Program-made: the position numbers and the translations under genes
Part shown: positions 1 through 9,676 of the stretch, piece after piece
Layout of the letters: every line of letters begins with the position of its first letter
Position numbering within the stretch: the stretch's first letter is position 1
Notes under the pieces: model-generated
What the model saw: the letters and a program-made list of their open reading frames with translations, nothing else
The model's database searches: none
Told to the model about the DNA's origin: nothing
Assembly: GCA_900074885.1 (NCBI GenBank)
Contig: FJUW01000110.1
Span: forward strand, 1 to 23,655
DNA length: 23,655 nt
Direction of reading: 5' to 3'
Source: Rhynchosporium graminicola
Taxonomy: Eukaryota > Ascomycota > Leotiomycetes > Helotiales > Ploettnerulaceae

Positions 1-127
1 AAGAAGTAGAGAGAGAATAGAAGTATATATATGAAAAGGGGCCCCTAAACTCTACTCGTGTAATCTCGCTTAGTAGTAAGTGTTTCTACTAATAGGGAGA
101 GACCTCCAAACCTGACCAGTCGTCATA
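1..127 (-). repeat. Partial LTR of the same family as the 16701-23264 element
   Basis: The sequence aligns without gaps to 16809-16935 and 23138-23264, the distal part of the LTRs of the complete element further right. Against the 16701 copy I count four differences, all transitions. It ends CGTCATA, matching the RIP-altered LTR end (inferred original CGTCACA). What follows is not the polypurine tract seen beside 16935, so this is either the right-hand LTR of a minus-strand element lying left of the window or a solo LTR. The left part is cut by the window edge. Confidence 0.9.
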
Positions 128-305
128 ATACGCTTATAAAGGCAAGAAAAGATAGAGAGGAGGTTTCTACTCTCGACTCTCTCTCTAGGTATAGCCGTGG
201 GGCTGTGCTGACTAATCATCCTCGAGTACGCGCTAACCGCATCCCGCTAGCCCTGCCTGCTATGATGCCTGGGAGCCTGAGGCTCTTATAGTACGGACCG
301 TAACA
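128..305. other. Insert with little RIP, between an LTR end and gypsy RNase H
   Basis: This 178-bp stretch keeps ordinary CA/TG dinucleotides and higher GC, unlike both neighbours. It shows no open frame or family signature I recognise. It ends in a short palindromic segment (GTACGGACCGTAAC) whose CCGTAACA-like end resembles an LTR terminus, so it could be a fragment of another LTR or a host fragment caught between insertions. The downstream gypsy reading begins abruptly at about 306, in the middle of the RT-RNase H linker. Confidence 0.4.
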
Positions 306-2250
306 ATTAAGAAAGAATTTATAAAAGAACTAATCCTATATAATTTCGATGAAAAGAAAGAAAGTATAATAGAAATAGATGCCTCGGATACTTATACTAG
401 CGTAGTATACTTATAGCGAGATAATAAAGAATAACTATACTTAATTATTTATTTTTCAGAGAAAATATCTCTAGCTAAATAGAATTATAATATTTATAAG
501 AAAGAACTTATAGTAATCGTTAAAGTACTTAAATACTAGAAAATATACTTATAAGAAGCTAAGTTCTTAGTTATTATCTATACTAACTATATGAATCTTC
601 GAACTTTTATAACTACTAAAATCTTAGATAATTATCGATTAGCTCGATAGTTAGAGGAACTCGCTTCTTTTAATCTAGTTATTAAGTATATATAGGGAAA
701 AGATAATATATAAGCAGATACTCTAAGTAGATTACTAAGTTATAAGGATAATAAGATCTATAATAAGACCGCCTTACTTAGATAGCTAGATAATAGAGAT
801 ATAGTTACTAACGTTAGAGAAGCTATTACGATTAAGTAAGAAATCAAGAGATCTTAGTACGATACCTTAAAGGAAGCTTAGAAAAAGAATAGAATATCCC
901 TAGATAAGACTAAGGAACTTATTATAAGGAATATAATTAAGAATAAGATTATACGAGTTAATAGGAAAATTTAGCTTCTATTAAGCTTAATAGAAGTATA
1001 TATTAAAGAATAATACGAGCTTTCCGCGTATAAATACTAAGGGATACGAAGAATATATCTAAGGATTTTAAGAAACTACTAGTTAGAAGGACTCCGCTAA
1101 GTAATTAAAGAAGTATTAGCTAACTATAATACTTATATTAAGAATAAGTCTTCTTAATATATATCTTATAAGTAAATAATTATAATACTAATACTACTAA
1201 TATCTTAGAAATTAATATTATAAGACTTATTAGGGCTATTACTACTATTGAAGGACCTAGTTATAGGAGTTAGCTATAATATAATACTTATTATTATAAA
1301 AAGACTTATTAAGTATATAATCTTAGTACTAGTCTTATCTACTCTTATAGCTAAACACTTAGTATAAGTATACCTTAAGGAAGTAGTCTCTAAGTATAAG
1401 GTACCTGAAGAGATTATATTAAATCGAGATAAGTTATTTATATTAAAGTTCTAGAATACTTTAATAAGGTTCTTAGGGACTAAATAAAAACTATTAATAG
1501 CTTTTTATCCTTAGATTAATAAGGGAAATAAAAGAATAAACTAAGTAGTTAAAGTATACTTATATTATTATATTAACTATTAATAAAATAATTAAGTAGA
1601 ACTACTACTATTAGTAGAGTTTATATATAATAGCTCGACTATAGAAATAATAAGGGTTATATTATTCTTCGCGAATTATAGTTATAAACTTATCGCTTAT
1701 AGAGAACTTAACTTAATAGTTAAGGATAATAATATAGCTCGTAACTAAGTCCGGAATATCTAAGATCTCTATAAGAAACTCGCAGAAGAACTCTAGTTTA
1801 TAGTAGAGAAGAATATATATTACTATAATAAGAATTATAGTTAGGAGCTAATACTATGAAAGAGGAATAGGGTTTACTTTCTATAGAAAAATATTAATAT
1901 ATAGAGACTAAGCGATAAGCTAGATTATAAGAAACTTAGATTATTTAAAATTAAATATATTAAAGGACTTTTAAATTATAAATTCTAGCTACTAGCTATA
2001 ATAAAGAAGATATTCTTAATATTCTATATATCCTTATTAGAAAAAGTACTACTAAGAGTACTACTAGCCCCGAAGATATATATTAAACTAATTAATCTAC
2101 TCGTAGAATATAATATAAAGGAACTACTAGACTATTAGTATAAATAAAGTATTATTAGATACTTAGTAAAATAAAAGAACTACTTATATTCAGAAAATAT
2201 ATAGAAACTTAAATTAAGCTTTTACTACTTAATATTATTAACTAATTTCT
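306..2250 (+). pseudogene. gypsy pol remnant: RNase H, integrase, chromodomain
   Basis: The frame starting at 306 reads as RNase H, with the EIDASD catalytic motif at 372-389, then SEKIS and the IYKKELIVIV helix. Further on come the NLRTF and GKDN..ADTLSR blocks that end the domain near 760. Integrase follows: the zinc-binding N-terminal region near 1015-1155 (ELPAY..QGIRR), the VPEEIILNRDKLF core near 1400-1445, FYPQ-like and YNSST blocks near 1500-1640, and the C-terminal GPLNYEL-like region near 1950-1990. A chromodomain (VEYNIKELLDY, IIRYLVK) lies near 2107-2190. Many codons expected to be Gln or Trp are TAA or TAG. In the zinc-binding region the His and Cys ligand positions read as Tyr. 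It is a dead RIP product. Confidence 0.88.
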
Positions 2251-2770
2251 AATAATAAAACCTAGATCTACTTAGAAAGGATCGGTCGAGTTAAAAAGTA
2301 ACTCTATTATTAGGTTAGAAGGAAGCTCGAGGGGAAGGGAGGAAAGTGACCTTTCTGCGATAGCTAACTCGATAGTAAGAAGAGGAAGCTAAGGAAGCTA
2401 ATTAGAGTATTTATCTAGATAAAGCTTAGGAGGAATAAGAAAACGCTTTACTTTCCTAAGCTACTAGAATTAATAAACCTCTTTTAAAGGAAGCTATATA
2501 GCTAGATACCCTAAGATATTATAGGATCTTTTCGCTTGAATATACTAAAAATAATAAGTTAATTCCTTAAGATCTAGAAAATAATTCCGATATTATTTCT
2601 AGTAAAAGGAATAAGTCTCTGCTAAACGATTTAATTTTTTAATATATACTATAAGTATAATACGCTCTTTTATCTTCTTATAATTAGAAGATAATATACT
2701 AGGAAAGGAAGTTAAAATCTAACTGATTATTAATATCTCTATTAGTATACTTAAGCGTAAGGATACGCTA

Positions 2771-2787
2771 AGATAGGAAGGGGATAG
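2771..2787 (+). other. Putative polypurine tract of the gypsy element
   Basis: A purine-rich run (AGATAGGAAGGGGATAG) lies directly before the proposed LTR start at 2788. This is where the primer for plus-strand DNA synthesis of an LTR retrotransposon is expected. Confidence 0.55.
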
Positions 2788-3292
2788 TATTACGAACCTA
2801 GTAAAGTTCTTAGTATTAGAACTATCTTAGCACTAGAATACGAATAGTATTACTATATAGTACGTACTAAACGGGTTTTATTACTAAAGAGAAAGTTAGT
2901 ACTATAGGAGAATAGTACTAATATAATTATAATATAAATCAGCGACTAGTACTATAAGCTTATCTATATCGTAGTAATAATAATATTATAGTTATAAGTG
3001 ATCTAGGATCACGTGATAGAGTCTAGCTTAGTAAGAGTCCAGAAAATAGAGTCGGACTCTATATAAGAGACTCCCTAAGTAGAAGACTCCTAATAGAAGA
3101 GAAAGTTCTATATAAGACTAGCACTTTTACTATTAGATAGAAGCTTCGTACTCAAATTCATATAGTAATTAATACCTGCTTATAATATCTTAATTCCAAT
3201 TAAGAACCGAACTTCTTATTTACTTTACTTTATAGCTAATACTAACCGACGAGCCTATACACCGCGTACCAGTCAGAACCAGGAACGTTATA
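2788..3292 (+). repeat. 3' LTR of the truncated gypsy element
   Basis: This is about 505 bp, starting TATTACG just after the purine tract and ending CGTTATA. The ends are near-inverted and fit RIP-altered TGTxACG...CGTxACA termini. Inside are a palindrome ATCACGTGAT (3008-3017), a TATATAAG box near 3060 followed by a pyrimidine/purine-rich leader, and a terminal part with many short pyrimidine runs, as expected for U3-R-U5. The partner LTR is outside the window, so the boundaries rest on the termini and the purine tract only. Confidence 0.65.
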
Positions 3293-3820
3293 TATCCCTT
3301 GCTAAAAGCCTATATCTTATAGTACTCTATTAGAGTTATTATGAAGGTTTTCGACAGAGCTCTACTAAACTCTAGTATATATATCGTACTTCTAAAGGTT
3401 TCCTCTTATATAGTACTATCCTATAACATACGTGTCCTCTTCTATAGACTTCTATACTACGTAGCATACAATATTCTAGAGAGCTCATATAGCTATATAA
3501 GTAGCTAGAATCTCTCCTATAGATAGCTCTCTCTAAGCAATTCAAATTCTATCTTTGATCACATATTACTCTGACCTTTAGTCGATTTCCACCTTCAATT
3601 TTTGCATTCCCTAGATACTCTAGTAATAGCTAGCAGCTAACTTAGTACAGATATAGACTAGTATTAGCATATATATATATAAAGGGTCTTCTATCCTACT
3701 TCTTTTCTTCTTCTCTCCTTATCTTCTTGTTTTCTTAGTAATAGATTATATAAGATCACTCTTAGCCTCCCTACTTGTTTTATCCCTGCTTGTATAATGC
3801 CTTGAGTTTTGTGTTTTTAT
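3293..3820. other. AT-rich repeat-like region without genes
   Basis: This region is AT-rich with many TATA and CTAT runs, but less CA/TG-depleted than the gypsy body. Around 3670-3740 a long TATATATATAAAGGG box is followed by a CT-rich tract, the arrangement of an LTR or transposon promoter. No frame longer than a few dozen codons is open. It may be the 5' non-coding part of the hAT-like element whose terminus lies at 3991, but I cannot prove continuity. Confidence 0.4.
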
Positions 3821-3991
3821 ACTATATAGAGCTATTTATATAGAAATAATCAAAGCTACTCTAATCCTAATTATTGAATATAATCAAATCTACTCTAATT
3901 GAAGGAAATTTAAAGCTACTCTAATCTAATCTAATTATATTTGATTATACTTAAATATAATCGAGTAGGTTGATCATTTTTTCCCACACTA
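3821..3991 (-). mobile_element. hAT-like terminus and subterminal repeats, facing left
   Basis: Read on the minus strand from 3991, the sequence begins TAGTGTGGGAAAAAA and continues through ATTAGATTAGATTAGAGTAG and AGGATTAGAGTAG blocks. It matches, in the same order, the terminus starting at 16616 (CAGTGTGCGAAAAAAA) and its continuation after the LTR retrotransposon at 23270-23350. The right-hand copy leads into a hAT transposase, so this is most likely an end of a related hAT element whose body lies to the left. The 8 bp outside the end are CCAGTAAT; the matching target duplication is not visible. Confidence 0.7.
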
Positions 3992-4127
3992 CCAGTAATA
4001 CTTTTACATTGAACTTTGGTTACAATAGCCCTTTCCACAAGTGAGACTTGTAACTCGTCTCTTCCCACATAGGAGCTTCCCTGCCAACGAGAGATCATCA
4101 GTACGATCCATCCCACTTTTATATACC

Positions 4128-4406
4128 ATGTCGAGGTACACTTCTGATGTTCTCGACGTTAGTTCTGTAGTCGTGAGCACTGTTCCTCTTCAAAAGGATC
4201 TCCATCGAGCAATTGCGAACTTTTGTGAGCCGAAAGCTCCTTTTAACGAACATGAGTGAAAAAATTTCTTTCAGTATCAGCTCTCAGTATCCCCAAGTCA
4301 GAATTATCTTCGTATCGCACAACAGAATGCTAAGCGGCAGACAAAGCTCTTGAGGAATCCGTCACTGCCTGCGCATTCTCAACGATTCTTCCGGCTTCAA
4401 ATCTAA
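4128..4406 (+). CDS. Possible two-exon small protein of unknown function (71 aa)
   Basis: I do not recognise a family. An ATG at 4128 sits behind a TATATA-like stretch and opens a frame beginning MSRYTSDVLDV. A good intron can be placed at 4225-4287: donor GTGAGC, branch-like TTTTAACG, pyrimidine tract and CAG acceptor. Joining 4128-4224 to 4288-4406 gives 71 codons plus TAA. The second half is rich in Gln, Arg and Lys, and there is no signal peptide or membrane segment. Two other CAG acceptors (ending at 4274 and 4280) give a shorter frame, and without splicing the frame stops at 4259. It starts only 137 bp from the hAT-like end at 3991. It could be a real small gene, a surviving gene end, or chance. 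Confidence 0.3.
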
Positions 4407-6100
4407 GACAATCTTAGAGCTTCATGTTAGATATTCAGGAAAGGGGTATCTGAGCATTGTCAAGGAGAATGCCCGATGACACATTAAGGAGATGACAGCA
4501 ACGAGTAACATGATGGCATGAGGTGCTGTCACAAACAATAGATCCAAACTGCAAGAGGTATCTAACTGAGAGTGACATGAGTTCGTGAATGGTCATGATC
4601 GTATGGATGCGAAATCTAAAACACTCATATGGACAAGCCCACAAAAATGAGAGAAAATGTGAAGCGGTCGATACGCTCCTTAATCCAAGAGCCTGGCATC
4701 TACATTCATTATCGAAAGCAAAAGAATAGCAGCCTCAAGTACTTGTGATTTTCCAGATGATCACCTAAACCTTCTTGTACAACTTTATTATAGTAGTTTC
4801 TGACTTGCACTAACGTAAGCTTGCATTCGAGATGTGGCGTTCTCACTAGTATCATACTTGATGACTTTGGTTCAGGTACCCTGTATTTGAAGAGTTACAA
4901 ACCAATCTGATCATTGAGTTATAGGATTGATTAACTTGACGAGCTCTTTACAGTGAATATCAACCACTTCTCACATATGAAGTGTCGCTATCCTCTTGAC
5001 CTCCGGAGAAATTTTCGGTAACCTCCTGCTTGGGGGAGCTCAAAGTCGTCATCTGACACTGTAAATTAGTTGTTTCTTCCTTGAGCTGATTGATCAAATC
5101 CTCTTGAGATGTTGATCGCCAAGCGGAAATCAACTCGTGCCAATAAAAACTGATGAATCTCGGTTGAGAGACTTACGAGCTGTTGAAGAGGCACATCTGA
5201 TTAAACAGTATCCGTGTCCGGAGGCCTTCGCTTTCAAGCTTCATCGCGTGGATCTTCTCCCTCGCCAAGTACCAACGAATCAACACCGGCGTTTGTCCAA
5301 GCGTGAGGGCAAAGCTTATGACCCCTAAATGAGACCTCCGAAACGAGTCCTGCTCAAATACCGCTCCCACAGCACAAAGCTTATGATGGGATGCAAACAT
5401 TGAAGAGATGTGGCTGCGGTAAAATCGGACTCCACTGAGACCAGAGGACGTTGATCAGGAAGTGGAGGAGACCGAAGAGGAGAAGCAGCCTGTGCTTATG
5501 GAAGTCTGATTGACATCTAGTCAAGGATGAAAGAATCGCCGAATGATCACCACCAGAGGATGCCGTTGTAATTCTCAAGCGCACTTGGTCACATACCGAC
5601 AAGTAATATATCATTATGGCCCATAGCTTCGGCTTTTCGTACACTGCTCAGGCGATATGGACTTGTAGAGAATGGGCAAAGACCACGGCTCGCGTCTACA
5701 GAAAGCGATGCCGATATACTTGCAAGCATCCACGTCCAAAATTTTCTACTGCACATAGTGTGAGATTGGTTTGTCACGTCTATGACTGCTTGAAGCATTG
5801 CATCCACGGAGGATTATCTCGCTTAACAGTAAAGTTGTAAACAATTATTGAGCGTCTTGCAAGCGAGTAAGTCCCAACTTGGTAGGATAGGGGACGTTCC
5901 CCGCCCAATTCGGTATAATTCATTCTTTATCGTACGGACATGGAGCTCTCAGTCAGCCCTTGGGGGCCTTGCCGCGAACCTGGTTGACCATGCTGGCAGG
6001 CTTGCCGAGGAACACAAGACGTCGAATATAATGCTATGCTTAGAGCGAAGAACATTGTCAAAATTCTGGCGAGCATGTACTTTTGATCAGTCACGTGATC
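4407..6100. other. Region without a recognisable gene; possible decayed gene inside
   Basis: The base composition is ordinary and not RIP-like. Frames are short and none matches a family I know. The best candidate is a minus-strand frame running from about 5450 down to 4977, interrupted by one TAA at 5173-5175. Its C-terminal part after the stop (about 65 codons) looks helical and polar, with ISAWRSTSQEDLINQLKEE and then an acidic tail. This could be a decayed gene or an exon joined by an intron I did not find. Other frames here start at GTG or TTG and lack support. Confidence 0.3.
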
Positions 6101-6775
6101 TTGCGTTATCCATTTCCATTCTACAAACTATCAATGATCCAGTATAGGTAAAGGAGCGGCTCAGCGAAGGTACTCTTCAATGAGGTGAGGCCTTTGACTC
6201 AATTGTGTACCAAGACAACTAGGCGTGCACAAAGCAAATAAATTATTCGGGTCAACGTATTCTAAGAGTCTTGATTAATCATTAGAACAGTTTTCTGGAA
6301 AGGCCAGCAAGGTATTCACGCTTTGAGTCAGGCTGAAGATAGTAAGTTACCAAGTTTTTGTCCCCAATATTCCTGGAGTGCGTAAGGCATTTTTTTTTGT
6401 CAAAAATTCATTACGGTACAAATAGCGAAGAATTTTCAAGCCAATCTTTTTTAAAGTCACCAAGTCATTGCATGACATGTGCTGGACCATATTCCCGGGG
6501 CGCGCGGCAGTTACCCGTACCCGTACCTGAAATCATCCAACGTCATTGGCGGGCGGATCTCAACGATCTTCCCCCGAAGCAAGCTGAGCTATTGGTTCGA
6601 GACACCCTCAACCACTACATCTTTGATTTTGTGCGACTTTGTGGCCAGTCTTTGCCTCCAACTTGATACGGGTTACCACTTTCCTTACTGCCAATGGAAT
6701 GATATCTGCGGCATAAAACGAGTTATCGCAGCTCAACTCACAAAAGCACTAGTACAACCACCAAATACCGTCAAG
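6101..6775 (+). promoter_or_regulatory. Upstream region of bglE with two CreA-type motifs
   Basis: No gene is visible here. Two hexamers fit the SYGGRG consensus bound by the carbon-catabolite repressor CreA/CRE1: CTGGAG near 6371-6376 and CCGGGG at 6495-6500. Just outside, at 6091-6098, lies the palindrome TCACGTGA, a bHLH-type site. Beta-glucosidase genes are often glucose-repressed, so CreA sites would make sense, but such short motifs occur by chance and nothing here proves binding. Confidence 0.25.
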
Positions 6776-9676
6776 ATGAATCGGCAAAGAGATGCAGGGC
6801 AAAGCCGCGAAGGTCTTCTCCGGTCCTACAATGATGGAGATAAAATTCCCATGCGAAATTCCCTCGAGGACGCGTATCGATCAGAAAGCGACTCCGAGCT
6901 CGACGCTACCGAGTACCTTGAAAGAGATGACTCTATCAGCAAACCACCACCCAAATCTGCCTCCGCCTATGCACCCGGCGCACATTTCACGAACCTAAAG
7001 CCTACTTGTGGGCGACGCTCGAAATGTATATTGATTGTGGTCGCGGTGCTAGTGCTATTCTGGTCCATGGTTGCAGGAGGAGGCTTCTTCCTCTACAAGA
7101 AAACCCCGCTGGAGGGGAAATCACCTCCCTGGTATCCAACGCCCGCTGGAGGAACAGTCTCACAATGGGCAGAGAGCTATAAGAAGGCAGAGGCATTAGT
7201 CAAGAAGATGACCTTGCCCGAGAAAGTGAACATTACTACTGGGACAGGATGGAGCATGGGTTTAGCTGTGGGAAATACCGGACCAGCAGTCAATGTCGGG
7301 TTTCCAGGCCTTGCGCTGCAGGATGGTCCATTGGGCCTGCGATTTGCGGACAACGCAACAGCATTCCCAGCCGGAATCACCGTAGGAGCAACCTGGAATA
7401 AGGAGTTGATGTATCTGCGAGGGAAGGCACACGGGAAGGAGGCGCGTCTGAAGGGTATCAATGTGCTATTGGGACCATGCGTCGGGCCTCTTGGGCGTAT
7501 GCCAGCAGGAGGAAGGAATTGGGAAGGCTTCGGCGTAGATCCAGTTCTGCAAGGCACTGCAGCCTCACAGACTATCAAGGGCATACAAGAAGAGGGTGTT
7601 ATTGCAACGATCAAGCACTTTATTGGTAACGAGCAAGAGCATTTCCGGCAGTCTTGGGAATGGGGGCTTCCGAACGCCATGTCTTCAAACATCGATGACA
7701 GGACGCTTCATGAAATGTACGGCTGGCCATTCGCGGATGCAGTGAAGGCCGGTGTGGGAAGTGTAATGTGCAGTTATCAAATGCTCAACAATTCGTATTC
7801 CTGCGGGAATTCAAAGTTGATGAATAGTTACTTGAAAGATGAGCTGGGATTTCAAGGTTTCGTTCAAAGTGATTGGCTGGCACAGAGAAGTGGTGTAGCG
7901 AGTGCACTTTCCGGTTTGGACATGTCTATGCCTGGAGATGGGCTGAGATGGGCCGATGGTAGCTCTCTCTGGGGTGGAGAACTCAGTAAAGCTGTTCTAA
8001 ATGGCTCTTTACCTGTTTCTCGACTCAACGATATGGTCACTAGAGTCGTTGCTGCGTGGTATCAACTGGGGCAAGATGACAAGACCAAATTTGATGGAAA
8101 GGGACCAAACTTTTCTTCTTGGACTAACGATGAGATGGGACTTATCAACGCGGGCAGCCCTGATGATAAGGATGAGAAAGTTGTAAATAAGTTCATCAAT
8201 GTTCAGGGCACCGGAAATGACTCGCACTCAATCATAGCACGACAGATTGCCACAGAAGGAACTGTCCTGGTCAAAAATACGGACAATATGCTGCCGCTTA
8301 GCAAAGACGGCTGGCAGGACGAGAGCCACGAGATAAACATGCGTATCGGCATATTTGGAGAGGACTCTGGCGCCGGTAAAGGCCCAAATGCATGCCCTGA
8401 TCGTGGTTGTAACCAAGGTACTCTTGGCTCAGGTTGGGGATCTGGGGCTGTTGATTTCCCTTATTTGATTACACCTGCCGCAGCATTGAAGGATGCATTC
8501 AACAAAGATAGAGTCTATGTGACCGAATTTCCAACGAACACGCCTCCCTTCAAAGCAACTCCTGAAATACTGAAGGATCAGGACATATGCCTGGTATTCG
8601 TGAATTCTGACTCTGGGGAGGGATACATGGCAAACGATGGCATCAAAGGAGATCGAAATGACCTTTTCCTTCAGAAGGGTGGCGATGCCCTCGTAAAAGC
8701 TGTTGCAGATGGTTGTGGCGATGGCAAAGGTAACACTGTTGTTGTTATTCACTCAGTCGGCCCTGTTGTTGTCAGTAAGTGGATCGATCATCCTAGCATA
8801 AAAGCTGTAATCATGGCCAATCTTCCCGGACAAGAGAGCGGAAACGCCATCGCAGATATTCTGACAGGTGCTGTAAACCCCAGTGGAAAGCTTCCATACA
8901 CTGTCGGAAAGTCCTTGGAAGATTACGGCCCTGGAGCTAAGGTCTTGTACGTTCCAAATGGTGTTGTCCCTCAACAAGACTTCGATGAAGGGCTCTACAT
9001 TGATTATCGCCACTTCGACAAAGCTGGAAATGTCCCAACTTTCCCGTTCGGATTTGGTCTGTCATACACAACCTTCGAGTACTCAAAATTGGTGGTCACC
9101 AAAGTCCGCGAGAAGTCCATCTTACCTTCCCCACGCCCGGCTGGCATTGATCCCCCGAAGTTTGATGACAAGATCCCGGAAGCAAAGGAAGCTTTGTTTC
9201 CAAGCGGATTCCGTAAGCTCTCAAAATTCGTCTACCCATACATCACCAAGGTGTCCGAGATCAAGACAGGGGAGTATCCATATCCAGTAGGATACGATGT
9301 CCTCCAGCAACCATCCCAAGCAGGTGGTGATGAAGGTGGTAATCCTGATCTTTGGAATACATACGCCAATGTGTCGGTTGATATCACCAACACCGGAAAG
9401 ATTGCTGGTAAGGAAGTGGTGCAGCTCTACATCAGCTTTGACGATGTCATCCTCGGCAAAGGTGCCAAGGTCGAATTTCCCGTCAAGGTACTGAGAGGCT
9501 TTGAGAAAGTATTACTAGAAAAGGGTGAAACGCAAACAGTGCATTTCAATCTGACCAGGCGGGATATGAGTTATTGGGATGTATACCGACAGAATTGGGT
9601 AATGCCATCTGAAGGCACTATCACCATTGGGGTTGGCGCCAGCTCGAGAGACATGAGACTTACTGGCTCCTATTAG
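6776..9676 (+). CDS. bglE: Membrane-anchored GH3 beta-glucosidase (BglE type)
   Basis: This enzyme hydrolyses terminal non-reducing beta-D-glucosyl residues and finishes cello-oligosaccharide breakdown outside the cell. The 966-residue, intron-free protein has a polar N-terminal tail (1-83), one hydrophobic segment (about 84-107) followed by Lys-Lys, and an extracellular body, so it should be a type II membrane protein. The GH3 N-terminal domain spans about 125-430, with KHF-NEQEHFR and the nucleophile in QSDWLAQ (Asp366). The GH3 C-terminal domain carries SGEGY with the likely acid/base Glu615. A fibronectin III-like domain occupies about 865-960. Order and length match fungal BglE (about 1,000 residues) rather than secreted BGLs with signal peptides. 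I chose the ATG at 6776 because its context (TCAAGATGA, A at -3) is good and the tail begins there; the frame is open back to 6479 but reads as non-protein. The frame is intact, with no RIP damage. Confidence 0.93.
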   Translation: MNRQRDAGQSREGLLRSYNDGDKIPMRNSLEDAYRSESDSELDATEYLERDDSISKPPPKSASAYAPGAHFTNLKPTCGRRSKCILIVVAVLVLFWSMVAGGGFFLYKKTPLEGKSPPWYPTPAGGTVSQWAESYKKAEALVKKMTLPEKVNITTGTGWSMGLAVGNTGPAVNVGFPGLALQDGPLGLRFADNATAFPAGITVGATWNKELMYLRGKAHGKEARLKGINVLLGPCVGPLGRMPAGGRNWEGFGVDPVLQGTAASQTIKGIQEEGVIATIKHFIGNEQEHFRQSWEWGLPNAMSSNIDDRTLHEMYGWPFADAVKAGVGSVMCSYQMLNNSYSCGNSKLMNSYLKDELGFQGFVQSDWLAQRSGVASALSGLDMSMPGDGLRWADGSSLWGGELSKAVLNGSLPVSRLNDMVTRVVAAWYQLGQDDKTKFDGKGPNFSSWTNDEMGLINAGSPDDKDEKVVNKFINVQGTGNDSHSIIARQIATEGTVLVKNTDNMLPLSKDGWQDESHEINMRIGIFGEDSGAGKGPNACPDRGCNQGTLGSGWGSGAVDFPYLITPAAALKDAFNKDRVYVTEFPTNTPPFKATPEILKDQDICLVFVNSDSGEGYMANDGIKGDRNDLFLQKGGDALVKAVADGCGDGKGNTVVVIHSVGPVVVSKWIDHPSIKAVIMANLPGQESGNAIADILTGAVNPSGKLPYTVGKSLEDYGPGAKVLYVPNGVVPQQDFDEGLYIDYRHFDKAGNVPTFPFGFGLSYTTFEYSKLVVTKVREKSILPSPRPAGIDPPKFDDKIPEAKEALFPSGFRKLSKFVYPYITKVSEIKTGEYPYPVGYDVLQQPSQAGGDEGGNPDLWNTYANVSVDITNTGKIAGKEVVQLYISFDDVILGKGAKVEFPVKVLRGFEKVLLEKGETQTVHFNLTRRDMSYWDVYRQNWVMPSEGTITIGVGASSRDMRLTGSY

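Larger units (their letters stand above)
306..3292 (+). mobile_element. Truncated Ty3/gypsy retrotransposon, 3' half, RIP-degraded
   Basis: Read on the plus strand in spite of many stops, the order is RNase H (about 306-760), integrase (about 900-2030) and chromodomain (about 2090-2250). Untranslated sequence follows, then a purine tract and a 3' LTR. This is the Ty3/gypsy order (RT-RH-INT) with the C-terminal chromodomain of chromoviruses. Gag, protease and reverse transcriptase are absent; the element is cut at about 306 by the 128-305 insert and the LTR fragment. CA and TG are nearly absent and TA is in great excess, the signature of RIP. The copy cannot be functional. Confidence 0.9.

Noticed and set aside
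3008..3017. CACGTG palindrome as a host regulatory site
   Set aside because: It lies inside the gypsy LTR and is part of the element's own control region, if anything.
1..3292. A single LTR retrotransposon bounded by the LTRs at 1-127 and 2788-3292
   Set aside because: The two LTRs belong to different families and the pol remnant starts in mid-domain at 306, so they are separate insertions.
5848..6147. 99-codon plus-strand frame
   Set aside because: It begins at TTG with no ATG start near its beginning, has no recognisable domain and no promoter signal.
6479..6775. In-frame upstream extension of the beta-glucosidase to 1,065 residues
   Set aside because: The added 99 residues do not resemble BglE tails, and the ATG at 6776 has a better context and starts a typical polar tail.
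7177..7692. 171-codon minus-strand frame inside bglE
   Set aside because: It is the antisense shadow of the conserved GH3 catalytic domain, with no domain of its own.
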